A stretch of 27,320 bases of DNA from Vibrio tasmaniensis 1F-187 (GTDB lineage: Bacteria > Pseudomonadota > Gammaproteobacteria > Enterobacterales > Vibrionaceae). The translations under genes and the position numbers were made by a program. Below, piece by piece: positions 18,144-27,320 of this stretch. The stretch is from NCBI RefSeq assembly GCF_000272405.2, contig NZ_AJZM02000022.1, positions 1-27,320 of the forward strand, written 5' to 3'. How positions within the stretch are numbered: the stretch's first letter is position 1; each line of letters opens with the position of its first letter. Below the pieces are notes generated by a model. The model ran no database searches. It was not told the DNA's origin and was given only the letters and a program-made list of their open reading frames with translations.

Positions 18144-20774
18144 ATGAACGAGAAATACGCCGCTCTCAAGAGTAACGTAAGCATGCTGGGACGCTTGCTA
18201 GGTAACACAATCCAAGATGCACATGGTGACGTTATCTTAGAGAAAGTGGAGACTATCCGTAAACTTTCCAAATCCGCCCGCGCAGGCAACAAAGCTGACC
18301 GTGACAGCCTAGTTGAAGAAATCAAAAACCTGCCGAACGAACAACTCACTCCTGTTGCTCGTGCATTTAACCAATTTCTCAACCTCACCAACATGGCAGA
18401 GCAATACCATACGATCTCTCGCCACTGTGAGGAGCATGTTTGTGAACCAGATGTGCTGCAATCTCTATTTTCCAAATTAAATCAGAATGACATCAGCAAG
18501 CTAGACGCAGCTCAAGCCGTTCGCGACCTGAACATTGAACTCGTTCTGACTGCACACCCAACAGAAATCACTCGTCGCACCATGATCAACAAACTGGTTA
18601 AGATCAACGAGTGTCTGTCTAAATTAGAATTAAGCGACCTATCACACAAAGAGCGTGCCAAGACAGAACGCCGCCTAGAGCAACTTATTGCTCAAGGTTG
18701 GCACTCGGATGTGATTCGTCAGCAACGTCCTACTCCACTTGATGAAGCTAAGTGGGGCTTTGCGGTTGTCGAAAACTCACTTTGGGAAGCTGTGCCTGAT
18801 TTCCTACGTGAAATGGATGGTCGATTAAAAGGTTACCTTGGTGAAGGCCTGCCAATTGATGCGCGCCCTGTTCATTTCTCATCTTGGATGGGTGGTGACC
18901 GCGATGGTAACCCATTCGTAACGCACACCATCACTAAAGAAGTACTGCGTCTGTCTCGCTGGAAAGCCGCTGATCTATACCTAGGTGACGTGAACGAGTT
19001 GATTACCGAACTGTCGATGACCAAGTGTAATGATGCCGTTCGTGAATTGGCTGGCGATGAGCACGAAGCTTACCGTGCAATCCTGAAGAGCCTACGTACT
19101 CTGCTGAACAACACGCTAGAAGTGCTTGATGCAAAACTGCACGACGCAGAAGTACCGAAGAAAGAAACTCTCCAGAACATAGACCAACTTTGGACACCAC
19201 TTTACGCATGTTACCAATCACTGCACGAATGTGGCATGGGCGTAATCGCGGACGGTTCTCTACTTGATACGCTACGCCGCCTAAAAGCATTCGGCGTGCA
19301 TTTGGTTCGTCTCGATGTTCGTCAAGAAAGTACTCGTCACTCAGATGTGCTATCTGAATTGACTCGCTACCTAGGCATTGGTGATTACGACCAATGGAGC
19401 GAGCAAGATAAGGTTGCTTTCTTAACCAATGAACTAAGCTCAAAGCGCCCACTGTTACCACGCGACTGGGAACCATCTGAGCAGGTCAAAGAGGTTTTAG
19501 ACACCTGTAAGGTCGTTGCTGCTCAACCTCGTGAAGCCTTTGGTGCTTACGTGATCTCTATGGCTCGTACTGCCTCGGATGTATTGGCTGTACATTTGCT
19601 TCTACAAGAATGTGGTTGCCCGTACCGCATGGACGTATGTCCATTGTTCGAAACGCTAGACGACTTGAACAACTCAGAAGCCGTAATGAAACAGCTAATG
19701 AGCATCGATTTATACCGTGGCTTTATCCAGAACCACCAAATGGTGATGATCGGATATTCTGACTCAGCTAAAGATGCCGGTGTAATGTCTGCAGGCTGGG
19801 CGCAATACGATGCAATGGACAAGCTAGTTAAGGCTTGTGAAGAAGAAGGCATTGAACTGACTCTATTCCACGGTCGTGGTGGTACGGTTGGTCGTGGTGG
19901 TGCGCCAGCGCACGCAGCTCTTCTTTCTCAGCCACCTAAAAGCTTGAAAGGCGGCTTACGTGTAACTGAACAAGGCGAAATGATTCGCTTTAAACTTGGC
20001 TTGCCAGATGTTGCAGTTAATAGCTTCAACCTATACGCAAGTGCGATTCTAGAAGCGAACCTTCTGCCACCACCAGAGCCAAAACAAGAATGGCGCGACC
20101 TAATGGAAGTGCTGTCTGAAGTATCTTGCGAAGCTTACCGCAACGTCGTTCGTGGTGAAGAGAAGTTTGTTCCTTACTTCCGCCAAGCGACGCCAGAGCT
20201 AGAGTTAGGCAAGTTACCTCTTGGTTCTCGTCCTGCGAAACGTAACCCGAACGGCGGCGTAGAAAGCCTACGTGCGATCCCATGGATCTTCTCATGGAGC
20301 CAAAACCGTTTGGTACTTCCTGCATGGTTAGGCGCTGGTGAAGCGATTCAATACTCTGTCGATCAAGGCCATCAAGCGCTACTTGAAGAGATGTGTCGTG
20401 AATGGCCATTCTTCTCGACTCGTCTAGGTATGCTGGAAATGGTGTACTCGAAGTGCAACATGGAAATCGCTAAGTACTACGACCAGCGACTTGTTGACGA
20501 AGAGCTATTACCTCTGGGTGAGTTACTGCGTGAACAGCTGCAAAAAGACATCAAAGCGGTGCTGAATGTAGAAAATAACGAGAACTTGATGCAAAGCGAC
20601 CCTTGGGGACTTGAGTCAATTCGTCTACGTAACATCTATGTTGAGCCACTAAACATGCTTCAAGCGGAACTGCTTTACCGTACTCGTAAGTGTGAAACAC
20701 CACCAGCAGAGCTAGAAGAAGCGCTAATGGTGACGATTGCAGGTATTGCAGCAGGTATGCGAAACACTGGTTAA
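18144..20774 (+). CDS. ppc: Phosphoenolpyruvate carboxylase
   Basis: Ppc carboxylates phosphoenolpyruvate with bicarbonate to oxaloacetate, refilling the TCA cycle and feeding aspartate-derived amino acids, including the methionine and arginine precursors made by nearby genes. The 876-aa product has [12 protein letters not shown] with catalytic His138 at the same number as E. coli, [20 protein letters not shown], the loop [15 protein letters not shown], and the conserved C-terminal MRNTG. The frame is open back to ATG 18111, but similarity begins at MNEKYAAL and AGGA precedes ATG 18144 at a normal distance, so that start is used. Length matches the bacterial family. It follows the argE terminator and has its own promoter region of about 200 bases. 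Confidence 0.97.
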   Translation: MNEKYAALKSNVSMLGRLLGNTIQDAHGDVILEKVETIRKLSKSARAGNKADRDSLVEEIKNLPNEQLTPVARAFNQFLNLTNMAEQYHTISRHCEEHVCEPDVLQSLFSKLNQNDISKLDAAQAVRDLNIELVLTAHPTEITRRTMINKLVKINECLSKLELSDLSHKERAKTERRLEQLIAQGWHSDVIRQQRPTPLDEAKWGFAVVENSLWEAVPDFLREMDGRLKGYLGEGLPIDARPVHFSSWMGGDRDGNPFVTHTITKEVLRLSRWKAADLYLGDVNELITELSMTKCNDAVRELAGDEHEAYRAILKSLRTLLNNTLEVLDAKLHDAEVPKKETLQNIDQLWTPLYACYQSLHECGMGVIADGSLLDTLRRLKAFGVHLVRLDVRQESTRHSDVLSELTRYLGIGDYDQWSEQDKVAFLTNELSSKRPLLPRDWEPSEQVKEVLDTCKVVAAQPREAFGAYVISMARTASDVLAVHLLLQECGCPYRMDVCPLFETLDDLNNSEAVMKQLMSIDLYRGFIQNHQMVMIGYSDSAKDAGVMSAGWAQYDAMDKLVKACEEEGIELTLFHGRGGTVGRGGAPAHAALLSQPPKSLKGGLRVTEQGEMIRFKLGLPDVAVNSFNLYASAILEANLLPPPEPKQEWRDLMEVLSEVSCEAYRNVVRGEEKFVPYFRQATPELELGKLPLGSRPAKRNPNGGVESLRAIPWIFSWSQNRLVLPAWLGAGEAIQYSVDQGHQALLEEMCREWPFFSTRLGMLEMVYSKCNMEIAKYYDQRLVDEELLPLGELLREQLQKDIKAVLNVENNENLMQSDPWGLESIRLRNIYVEPLNMLQAELLYRTRKCETPPAELEEALMVTIAGIAAGMRNTG

Positions 20775-20824
20775 TTAGTGATTCCTACTATAACCTGACC
20801 AGCATTTACATCTACAAAAAGAAC

Positions 20825-20849
20825 AAAAGGTCGCCATTGGCGGCCTTTT
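20825..20849 (+). terminator. Terminator of ppc
   Basis: An 11-bp stem AAAAGGTCGCC / GGCGGCCTTTT with one wobble pair and an ATT loop, followed by further Ts, 50 bases past the stop. Confidence 0.88.
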
Positions 20850-21145
20850 TATTTTACCAAATGACCACTAATGAGTATTTTGTCAGTTTTTTGGGTTATT
20901 TTGTCCATGTATTCTACTTTATGCTTATTATTTAGATATACTACTGCTCCGCTGCAGAAACACTCCAAAATAATAATCTGCGGCACTCGACCAATAAACT
21001 GGTCAACCTAGGTGATAAACGGCTTTGTAAGGTGACATAACCAACGATTGAGTTGGTGCTACTTGAACATAACCAATATAACGTGCCATAGAAGCACACT
21101 TGTTGTTCAAGTATTTGTTTACTGTTTACCATTTGGATTTCAGAC
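20850..21145 (+). promoter_or_regulatory. aphA promoter and long leader with candidate Qrr-pairing segments
   Basis: About 300 bases without a supported gene precede aphA. TATACT at 20937-20942 could be a -10, giving a leader of roughly 200 bases. CTAGGTGA at 21008-21015 is complementary to the conserved UCACCUAG of Vibrio Qrr small RNAs, and CGG follows at the distance expected for pairing beyond it. ACCAAC/GTTGGT at 21040-21057 forms a 6-bp hairpin and repeats part of the Qrr-like CAACG/AGTTGG words. Qrr activation of aphA translation is established in V. harveyi and V. cholerae; the exact pairing here is inferred from recalled Qrr sequence. Confidence 0.5.
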
Positions 21146-21685
21146 ATGTCATTACCACACGTAATTTTAACCGTTTTAAGTACACGCGATGCTACTGGTT
21201 ACGATATCACAAAAGAATTCTCCGCAAGCATTGGTTACTTCTGGAAAGCTAGCCACCAACAAGTTTACCGCGAGCTAAATAAAATGGCTCAGAACGACCA
21301 GGTAACTTGCGTACTTGAGCCTCAAGAAGGCAAACCTGATCGTAAAGTTTACTCTATCACCGATGCTGGCCGTGGCGCGCTAGGTGAATGGTTTGAACAA
21401 CCAACTGCACACCCAACCGTTCGTGACGAGTTCTCAGCTAAGTTAATCGCTTGTGCTGTACAACCTTCTGATGCGTACCGTGTACAACTTGCTGAACTAG
21501 TAGAAGAGTCTCGCAAACTGGTTTCTCACTACAAAGAAATCGAAGCGGCTTACTACGCAACGCCATCTACACTAGACAAGCAAGCACGCCTAGAGCGTCT
21601 AACGCTTCGCCGTAACCTACTGATCCGTGAAGCATGGATTGTATGGGCTGACGAAGTACTGCTTGAACTTGGCGCTCTTGCTTAA
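21146..21685 (+). CDS. aphA: AphA, PadR-family quorum-sensing master regulator
   Basis: AphA is the low-cell-density master regulator of Vibrio quorum sensing; in V. cholerae it activates tcpPH with AphB and is repressed by HapR/LuxR. The 179-aa product has the PadR winged helix at about residues 1-90 (SLPHVILTVLSTRDATGYDI at the start, KASHQQVYRELNKM as recognition region, KPDRKVYSITDAGR wing) and a C-terminal helical dimerisation part (about 100-179). Length and sequence follow my recall of V. cholerae AphA very closely, and its place after ppc is the same as there. Expected control includes LuxR-type repression, autoregulation and Qrr activation through the leader. A run of GCTAGAA repeats starts six bases after the stop. 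Confidence 0.95.
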   Translation: MSLPHVILTVLSTRDATGYDITKEFSASIGYFWKASHQQVYRELNKMAQNDQVTCVLEPQEGKPDRKVYSITDAGRGALGEWFEQPTAHPTVRDEFSAKLIACAVQPSDAYRVQLAELVEESRKLVSHYKEIEAAYYATPSTLDKQARLERLTLRRNLLIREAWIVWADEVLLELGALA

Positions 21686-21690
21686 GTTAA

Positions 21691-21725
21691 GCTAGAAGCT
21701 AGAAGCTAGAAGCTAGAAGCTAGAA
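21691..21725. repeat. Five tandem copies of GCTAGAA
   Basis: A perfect 7-bp tandem repeat, five copies (35 bases), beginning six bases after the aphA stop codon and ending just before the terminator. The unit is not a multiple of three and lies outside the coding region, so it cannot shift the reading frame. Confidence 0.95.
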
Positions 21726-21729
21726 AAGC

Positions 21730-21764
21730 AAAAGGCTTGAACTCTTAGAGTCCAAGCCTTTTTT
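21730..21764. terminator. Terminator after aphA, possibly shared with metF
   Basis: Stem AAAAGGCTTGAACTC / GAGTCCAAGCCTTTT with one A-C mismatch and a TTA loop, followed by TTTTTT on the plus strand. On the minus strand it ends in CCTTTTGCTTTT, so it may also end the convergent metF transcript, whose stop lies about 70 bases away. Confidence 0.85.
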
Positions 21765-21836
21765 GTATCTATAGGGTTTGAAATGTTACTACCAGAAGCT
21801 TTTACAAGCGCTTGGGCTTTACTTCCTAGACTTTAC

Positions 21837-22862
<1,026 letters not shown>

Positions 22863-22922
22863 TCAAGTAGATAGTGAGAAAAGCTCAAGCCGATAGGTGG
22901 GTCGCAAAGAAGAAATAATGTA

Positions 22923-22958
22923 GAAAAAAGACTGAAAACACATCGTGCTTTCAGCCTT
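22923..22958 (-). terminator. Terminator of metBL
   Basis: On the minus strand, stem AAGGCTGAAA / TTTCAGTCTT with one mismatch, then TTTTTT. It lies about 120 bases past the metL stop, beyond the 21-bp repeats. Confidence 0.7.
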
Positions 22959-22997
22959 ATTTATCTTAGTGGATAGTATGCTATTTACGCATTTAAA

Positions 22998-23081
22998 CAA
23001 TTAATCTGAGTATTAAAGCAATTGATCTGACTATTAAGCCAATCGCTCTAAGTATTAAGCCAACCGCTCTCAGTATTAAAA
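22998..23081. repeat. Four 21-bp tandem repeats overlapping the metL stop
   Basis: Copies begin at 22998, 23019, 23040 and 23061; a representative copy is CAATCGCTCTAAGTATTAAG plus C. They are imperfect, differing mostly in the middle. The copy at 23061 contains the metL stop codon, and because 21 is a multiple of three every copy has a TAA in the metL frame. Confidence 0.9.
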
Positions 23082-25487
23082 CAGGCTAGACATTCTGTTT
23101 AAATCAGACTGAATTGCACCAGCTGTTACTTCACGACCAGCACCCGGGCCACGAATAACCAATGGATTATCTTTGTACCATTTGCTCTCAATCGCAAAGA
23201 TGTTGTCGCAAGGCAGTAAGTTCGCCAGAGCGTGTTCTTTAGATAACGCTTCAACGCCTACCGTTGCCTTACCATTCTTCTCTAAACGCGCTACGTAACG
23301 AAGGACCTTCTGTTGAGACTGCGCTTTCTCTAAACGCTCGGCCAACTCTTCACTCAGTACAGAAGCTTTATCAAAGAAGTCATCCACTGACAGATCTTGT
23401 AATTCTTCAGGTACCAATGATTCTACTTTGACGTTTTCAGGCTCAATATCTAAACCCGATTCACGCGCCAGAATCACTAGCTTACGCATCACGTCTGAGC
23501 CATCGAGGTCAGCGCGAGGATCCGGTTCCGTCAGGCCTTGCTGCCACGCTAAGTCAACCAACTCGCTGAATGACACCGTGCCATCAAACTGTTGGAATAA
23601 CCAAGATAGAGTGCCCGAGAAGATACCTGACAGAGCGATAATATCGTCACCGCTTTCACGCAAGTCACGTACCGTGTGGTTAATCGGTAAGCCAGCGCCG
23701 ACTGTCGCGTTGTACAACCAGTGACGGCTGATCTTAGCGAAAGCATCCTGTACTTGATGGTAATACTCACTTGATGCAGAACCTGCCACCTTGTTAGCCG
23801 AGATCAGGTGAATACCTTGTTGTGCAATTTGCAAGTACTTTGCTGCAAGCACAGGGCTTGCAGTGACATCTAACACAACCGCTTCATCGTAGCCCTGAAT
23901 AGAACCCAAACGCTCTAGCCAGTCGTTGCCGTTATTGGCAATCGCTTCATCATCAAAACGCTTGCTCACAGAAGTCGCATCAATGCCTTGATCATCGAAC
24001 CAATAAGTTTGGCTATCAACCACCGCAACCAATTCAAAGTTCATTCCACGACGCTTTTCAAGTTCAGCCTTTTGTTCAGCAAACAAGCTTAACCAACTTG
24101 AACCAATGTTGCCCTTACCACACAAGGCAATCGCAACACGCTTTTGCGCTTGGAACAGTTGAGAGTGAATGCCTTTCACTAGGCTTGATGTTTCACTCTT
24201 ACGAATCACAGCCACCAAGCTTAAGCCAGAGTTCGCTTCTGAAATGAACTCAACCGGCGAGCTCTTGAGTTGTTGGTAGAATCCATAACAATGGTTCGGG
24301 TTCTTAGTCACACCAGCACCCACCGCCGCAATCAGAGAGAAGCCTTCTTTAAGCTTAATTTCCGCTTCAATCGCGTGATCTTGTAGATATTCTAAAGCGC
24401 CACCAGCGATCTCTTCTGTATAAGCAAGGCGCAAACAGTGCTGATCGGGTTCAAGCTCATAAGCAAGCGGCTCAAGTTGAGCGCGCTTAAGCCCTTCCAG
24501 TACTTCACTTTCTAGACGGTCAAAATCATGACCGTGACCAAAAGTCAGCTGCACGATCAGAACTTCATCCAGAGAGGTAATGATTTTTGCGCCACGACCC
24601 GATGCCAGTACACGCTCTATCTGTGTAGAGCCCGCCTCTGGCTGGTAGCTGCAGCGCAAGCTGAGATCCATAGCACTTTGAGCCACAGGCTGTAGCGTTC
24701 GGCTATGGAGCACTGGAGCCGCCAGACGAGCGAGTTCACTCGCTTCATCAAGGCGAAGCAGAGGCAGTAAACACGCATCCGAAACCAAACGAGGGTCAGC
24801 GCTGTATACGCCCGCCACGTCACTCCAAATCGTCACACGTTCAACTTCAGCCAAGGCGCCAATCACAGTTGCTGAGTAATCCGAGCCGTTACGACCTAGC
24901 AGTACCGTTTCGCCTTCGCAGTTCTGAGCCATAAAGCCCGTAATCACCACTCGGCAATGCGTATGCTGAGCCAAAACTTCTTTAATCAGAGGATAAGAAC
25001 GCGCGCGATCCACTTCGGGTTGAGCCCCCGCTTCTGCACGTAAAAAGGCACGCGCATCTTGAGCAACTGCTTGTAAGTCATGTTGGCACAACAGAGCAGC
25101 TAACAAACGTGAAGACCAAACCTCACCGTGTCCTAACACCTGTGCTTTTTGCGATTCGCTTAGAGGAGCAGTTAGCTCACCTAAAGCAGTAAATTCTTGT
25201 TGAATAGTGGCCGTTAGCTGAGCCGCAGACTCACCTTCAAGCAGCGCTTCAATCAGCTCAAGCTGGAACTGACGAAGGGTTTGTAGACATTCATGCGCAA
25301 TACGACCATCTTTGTCGAGCGCTTCAACAAACTCAATCAAGCGGTTAGTTGTTTTACCCGCAGCCGATACCACGACCAAGTCAGTAGCTGACGAGTATTC
25401 TCTAAGAATATTGACCACGCGTTGGTAACACTCTGGGTTCGCTAAACTGCTGCCACCAAATTTATGTAGCTGGCGAAAGGTTGTCAT
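23076..25487 (-). CDS. metL: Bifunctional aspartokinase II / homoserine dehydrogenase II
   Basis: MetL catalyses the first and third steps of the aspartate pathway towards homoserine. The 803-aa product has an aspartokinase domain (about 1-290) with HKFGGSSLANP at 8-18 and the LLGRNGSDYSATV nucleotide motif near 197-208, a linker/regulatory region (about 300-445), and a homoserine dehydrogenase domain from about 451 with the NAD(P) motif ALCGKGNIGSSW and the GSDVMRKLVILARESG segment. E. coli MetL is 810 aa. Being next to metB marks it as the methionine isozyme rather than ThrA. Its ATG is two bases after the metB stop with GGGGAGG just upstream, so the pair is cotranscribed. The kinase part looks complete; the C-terminal half shows no break. 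Confidence 0.95.
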   Translation of the reverse strand: MTTFRQLHKFGGSSLANPECYQRVVNILREYSSATDLVVVSAAGKTTNRLIEFVEALDKDGRIAHECLQTLRQFQLELIEALLEGESAAQLTATIQQEFTALGELTAPLSESQKAQVLGHGEVWSSRLLAALLCQHDLQAVAQDARAFLRAEAGAQPEVDRARSYPLIKEVLAQHTHCRVVITGFMAQNCEGETVLLGRNGSDYSATVIGALAEVERVTIWSDVAGVYSADPRLVSDACLLPLLRLDEASELARLAAPVLHSRTLQPVAQSAMDLSLRCSYQPEAGSTQIERVLASGRGAKIITSLDEVLIVQLTFGHGHDFDRLESEVLEGLKRAQLEPLAYELEPDQHCLRLAYTEEIAGGALEYLQDHAIEAEIKLKEGFSLIAAVGAGVTKNPNHCYGFYQQLKSSPVEFISEANSGLSLVAVIRKSETSSLVKGIHSQLFQAQKRVAIALCGKGNIGSSWLSLFAEQKAELEKRRGMNFELVAVVDSQTYWFDDQGIDATSVSKRFDDEAIANNGNDWLERLGSIQGYDEAVVLDVTASPVLAAKYLQIAQQGIHLISANKVAGSASSEYYHQVQDAFAKISRHWLYNATVGAGLPINHTVRDLRESGDDIIALSGIFSGTLSWLFQQFDGTVSFSELVDLAWQQGLTEPDPRADLDGSDVMRKLVILARESGLDIEPENVKVESLVPEELQDLSVDDFFDKASVLSEELAERLEKAQSQQKVLRYVARLEKNGKATVGVEALSKEHALANLLPCDNIFAIESKWYKDNPLVIRGPGAGREVTAGAIQSDLNRMSSLF

Positions 25488-25489
25488 TA

Positions 25490-26671
25490 TTAAACCTCCC
25501 CTTCTGCGATAAAGCCTTGTGTTTTTTCAAACGCTTGCTTGAGATCATCAATCAAGTCTTCTGCATCTTCAAGGCCAACAGAAAGGCGCAGTAATTGTTG
25601 AGAAACACCCGCTTCTGCCAATGCTTCTTCGCCCATAGCACGGTGAGTCATCGACGCTGGATGACAAATCAGGCTTTCAACACCGCCCAATGATTCAGCC
25701 AAAGAAAATAGCTCTAATTTATCCACAAAATATTTAAGTGCCTCGAATGAACCCGCAAATTCAAAGCTCAACATTGAGCCAAAACCTGATTGCTGTTTCT
25801 TGGCAATATCATGACCCGGGTGTTCAGGCAGGCTTGGGTGGTAAATCGTACCCACCAGATCTTGTTGTTGCAGAGCCGTCAGAATTTCACGTGAGCTCTC
25901 TTCGTGAACGCGCATACGTGCACCTAGCGTACGAATACCACGTAGCGTCATGTAACTATCAAATGGTGTGCCGGTTGCACCAATACAGTTACCCCACCAT
26001 GCTAGCTCTTCAGCGTGCTCTTCTGTCTTAGTAACTACAACACCACCAATGACATCTGAGTGTCCGTTGATGTATTTAGTGGTTGAGTGGATAACAAAAT
26101 CCGCACCCAGCTCTAAAGGCTTTTGGAACACAGGCGTCAAAAACGTGTTGTCGACAGCAACCAGAGCACCTACTTCTTTCGCTTTACGGCAAGTTTCTGC
26201 AATATCAACCACACGAACCAATGGATTCGATGGCGTTTCAATTAAGATCAACTTTGGCTTAAGCGCGATCGCCGCATCCAGTGCAGCTTGATCCGATTGA
26301 TCAACAAACAGAACTTTGAAGTCACCTTTGAGCGAGCGTGTGTTAAACAGACGGTAAGTACCGCCATAGCAGTCGTGCGGTGCAATAATAAGATCATCGC
26401 CACCTAAAAAAGCGGATACCCATAAGTTAAGTGCCGACGTACCACAGTTAGTGACAACCGCGCCTTTACCAGACTCAAGCTCAAATAGTGCCGTTTCTAA
26501 TAGGCCGCGGTTTGGGTTACCAGAGCGGGTATAATCATACTTTGGCACTTCACCAAAAGCGGGAAACCCATAGTTAGTCGAAAGATAAATAGGTGGGACA
26601 ACGGCATGGTGTTGCGTGTCTGACTCGATGCCAGTACGTACTGCGATGGTTGCTGGCTTCCGGCTGCTCAT
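25490..26671 (-). CDS. metB: Cystathionine gamma-synthase
   Basis: MetB joins O-succinylhomoserine and cysteine to cystathionine with PLP. The 393-aa product has YDYTRSGNPNR (PLP phosphate contact), ETPSNPLVRVVDI, VDNTFLTP and the PLP lysine Lys199 in STTKYINGHSDVIGG. The N-terminal TIAVRTGIESDTQHHAVVPP is typical of MetB. The frame is open 12 codons upstream, but ATG at 26671 with AAGGA before it fits the family start. MetB and MetC share the fold; adjacency to metL and divergence from metJ with MET boxes between support MetB. First gene of metBL. Confidence 0.95.
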   Translation of the reverse strand: MSSRKPATIAVRTGIESDTQHHAVVPPIYLSTNYGFPAFGEVPKYDYTRSGNPNRGLLETALFELESGKGAVVTNCGTSALNLWVSAFLGGDDLIIAPHDCYGGTYRLFNTRSLKGDFKVLFVDQSDQAALDAAIALKPKLILIETPSNPLVRVVDIAETCRKAKEVGALVAVDNTFLTPVFQKPLELGADFVIHSTTKYINGHSDVIGGVVVTKTEEHAEELAWWGNCIGATGTPFDSYMTLRGIRTLGARMRVHEESSREILTALQQQDLVGTIYHPSLPEHPGHDIAKKQQSGFGSMLSFEFAGSFEALKYFVDKLELFSLAESLGGVESLICHPASMTHRAMGEEALAEAGVSQQLLRLSVGLEDAEDLIDDLKQAFEKTQGFIAEGEV

Positions 26672-26752
26672 AGGTGCTTCCTTACAAGTTTTGCGTCTGA
26701 GAATCACAGCTGCTTGTCGGCATTTTGTGGCTGTGTTAGATATATGTTACTC

Positions 26753-26781
26753 ACTTTACTTTCATAAACGTGAGACGTCAA
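26753..26781 (-). promoter_or_regulatory. metBL promoter
   Basis: On the minus strand TTGACG (26776-26781) is separated by 17 bases from TAAAGT (26753-26758). The -35 lies inside the MET boxes, so MetJ binding would block polymerase. Confidence 0.65.
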
Positions 26782-26804
26782 CACTTCTGGACGTCTATAT
26801 GTCT
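26773..26804. promoter_or_regulatory. Four tandem MET boxes between metB and metJ
   Basis: Four contiguous 8-bp units: AGACGTCA (7 of 8), ACACTTCT (6 of 8), GGACGTCT (7 of 8), ATATGTCT (6 of 8), compared with the MetJ consensus AGACGTCT. The array matches the known MetJ mode of cooperative binding to adjacent boxes and sits between the repressor gene and its target operon. Confidence 0.9.
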
Positions 26805-26833
26805 TTGCTTATGGCAGTAAATCCCGCTAAAAT
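26805..26833 (+). promoter_or_regulatory. Candidate metJ promoter
   Basis: TTGCTT at 26805-26810 (3 of 6) and TAAAAT at 26828-26833 (5 of 6) are 17 bases apart and start directly after the last MET box, 47 bases before the metJ ATG. Confidence 0.5.
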
Positions 26834-26879
26834 CAGCACTATTAATTTATTCTAACAACTAAAGTGATGAAGGTACGCA

Positions 26880-27200
26880 ATGGCCGACTGGAATGGTGAA
26901 TACATAAGCCCATATGCTGAGCATGGAAAGAAAAGCGAACAAGTAAAGAAAATTACAGTTTCTATCCCTCTAAAAGTGTTAAAGGTTCTTACTGACGAGC
27001 GCACTCGCCGCCAGATCAATAACCTACGCCATGCAACAAACAGTGAGCTACTGTGCGAAGCCTTTCTACATGCGTACACAGGCCAACCACTGCCAACGGA
27101 TGAAGACCTTCGTAAAGATCGTCCAGACGACATCCCAACTGAAGTCAAAAAACTGATGACAGAGATGGGCATCGAGTTCGAAGCGTTTGACGAAGAATAA
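26880..27200 (+). CDS. metJ: MetJ, methionine repressor
   Basis: MetJ is a ribbon-helix-helix dimer that binds S-adenosylmethionine as corepressor and represses the methionine regulon. The 106-aa product matches the family in length (E. coli 105). It shows [19 protein letters not shown], the DNA-contacting beta strand [13 protein letters not shown], the helices [20 protein letters not shown], and [18 protein letters not shown]. The strand residues that insert into the major groove at MET boxes are intact. Divergent from metBL with the operator between, so it probably represses its own gene. GAAGG lies before the ATG. Confidence 0.97.
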   Translation: MADWNGEYISPYAEHGKKSEQVKKITVSIPLKVLKVLTDERTRRQINNLRHATNSELLCEAFLHAYTGQPLPTDEDLRKDRPDDIPTEVKKLMTEMGIEFEAFDEE

Positions 27201-27304
27201 AAACAACTCAGTCACCGCCTTCATTATTGATTCGCTATAGCTGAACCCTATTTGTCACATCACCCACTACGTTATCTGTAGCTGCGCTGTGAATGATAGA
27301 CATA

Positions 27305-27320
27305 AAAAAACCGACTCCTA
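27305..27320. terminator. Partial terminator-like sequence at the window edge
   Basis: AAAAAAACCGACTCC at the right edge looks like one arm of a hairpin whose partner is outside the window. It could end metJ or a gene arriving on the minus strand. Confidence 0.35.

Noticed and set aside
18098..18475. Minus-strand 125-codon open frame at the ppc start
   Set aside because: Antisense to the conserved N terminus of Ppc with no ribosome binding site or domain.
20941..21147. Minus-strand 68-codon open frame upstream of aphA
   Set aside because: It lies over the aphA leader, has a low-complexity composition without domains, and would cover the promoter and Qrr-pairing region.
22998..23081. CRISPR-like array
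   Set aside because: The 21-bp units are directly adjacent with no spacers, imperfect, and there are no cas genes.
26616..26855. Plus-strand 79-codon open frame across the metB start and MET boxes
   Set aside because: It overlaps the metB coding start and the MetJ operator in antisense and has no family features.

Overview
This window looks like an ordinary core segment of a Vibrio chromosome (large replicon). I infer a marine species near the V. splendidus group, but the species is not proven. The genus call rests on gene content and order: pilMNOPQ, PBP1A, oxyR, peroxiredoxin-glutaredoxin, a flavoprotein disulfide oxidoreductase, argH(A), argGBC/argE, ppc, aphA, then metF, metLB and metJ. 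AphA, the fused ArgH-acetyltransferase and a DUF3624-type protein are typical of Vibrionaceae. I see no transposase, integrase, phage gene, CRISPR array, tRNA or rRNA. 22 genes are supported, one of them cut by the window edge.

Layout. Positions 1-3595 (minus): the type IV pilus assembly operon pilM-N-O-P-Q, with pilQ running off the left edge; PBP1A (3747-6305, plus) diverges from it. Positions 6416-10001 form a peroxide and thiol redox block: oxyR (minus) diverges from a Prx-Grx fusion (plus), with a four-part OxyR-type site between them, followed by an FAD disulfide oxidoreductase with an unusual Cys-rich tail. Positions 10002-10316 lie between convergent genes and hold a pair of inverted palindromic repeats. 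A RidA-like protein and a small zinc-ribbon membrane protein follow.

Positions 11244-17886 hold arginine biosynthesis: argC-argB-argG (minus), argH(A) as a separate unit behind the argG terminator, and argE diverging from argC. Ppc (oxaloacetate supply) and aphA (low-cell-density quorum-sensing regulator) follow on the plus strand. Positions 21837-27200 hold the methionine block: metF and metB-metL on the minus strand and the repressor gene metJ on the plus strand. Both metF and the metB/metJ divergence carry tandem 8-bp MET boxes, so the MetJ regulator and at least two of its operators are in the same window.

Several annotated starts are placed inside longer open frames (pilM, pilN, the flavoprotein, argG, ppc, metF, metB). 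The choice rests on Shine-Dalgarno sequences and on where family similarity begins. I did not find a convincing new multi-gene system. The points most worth a second look are regulatory and repeat structures: the OxyR and MetJ operators, the aphA leader, the 21-bp repeats carrying the metL stop, the GCTAGAA array after aphA, the palindromic repeat pair, the dyad ahead of the flavoprotein, and the Cys-rich tails of the flavoprotein and of ArgH(A).
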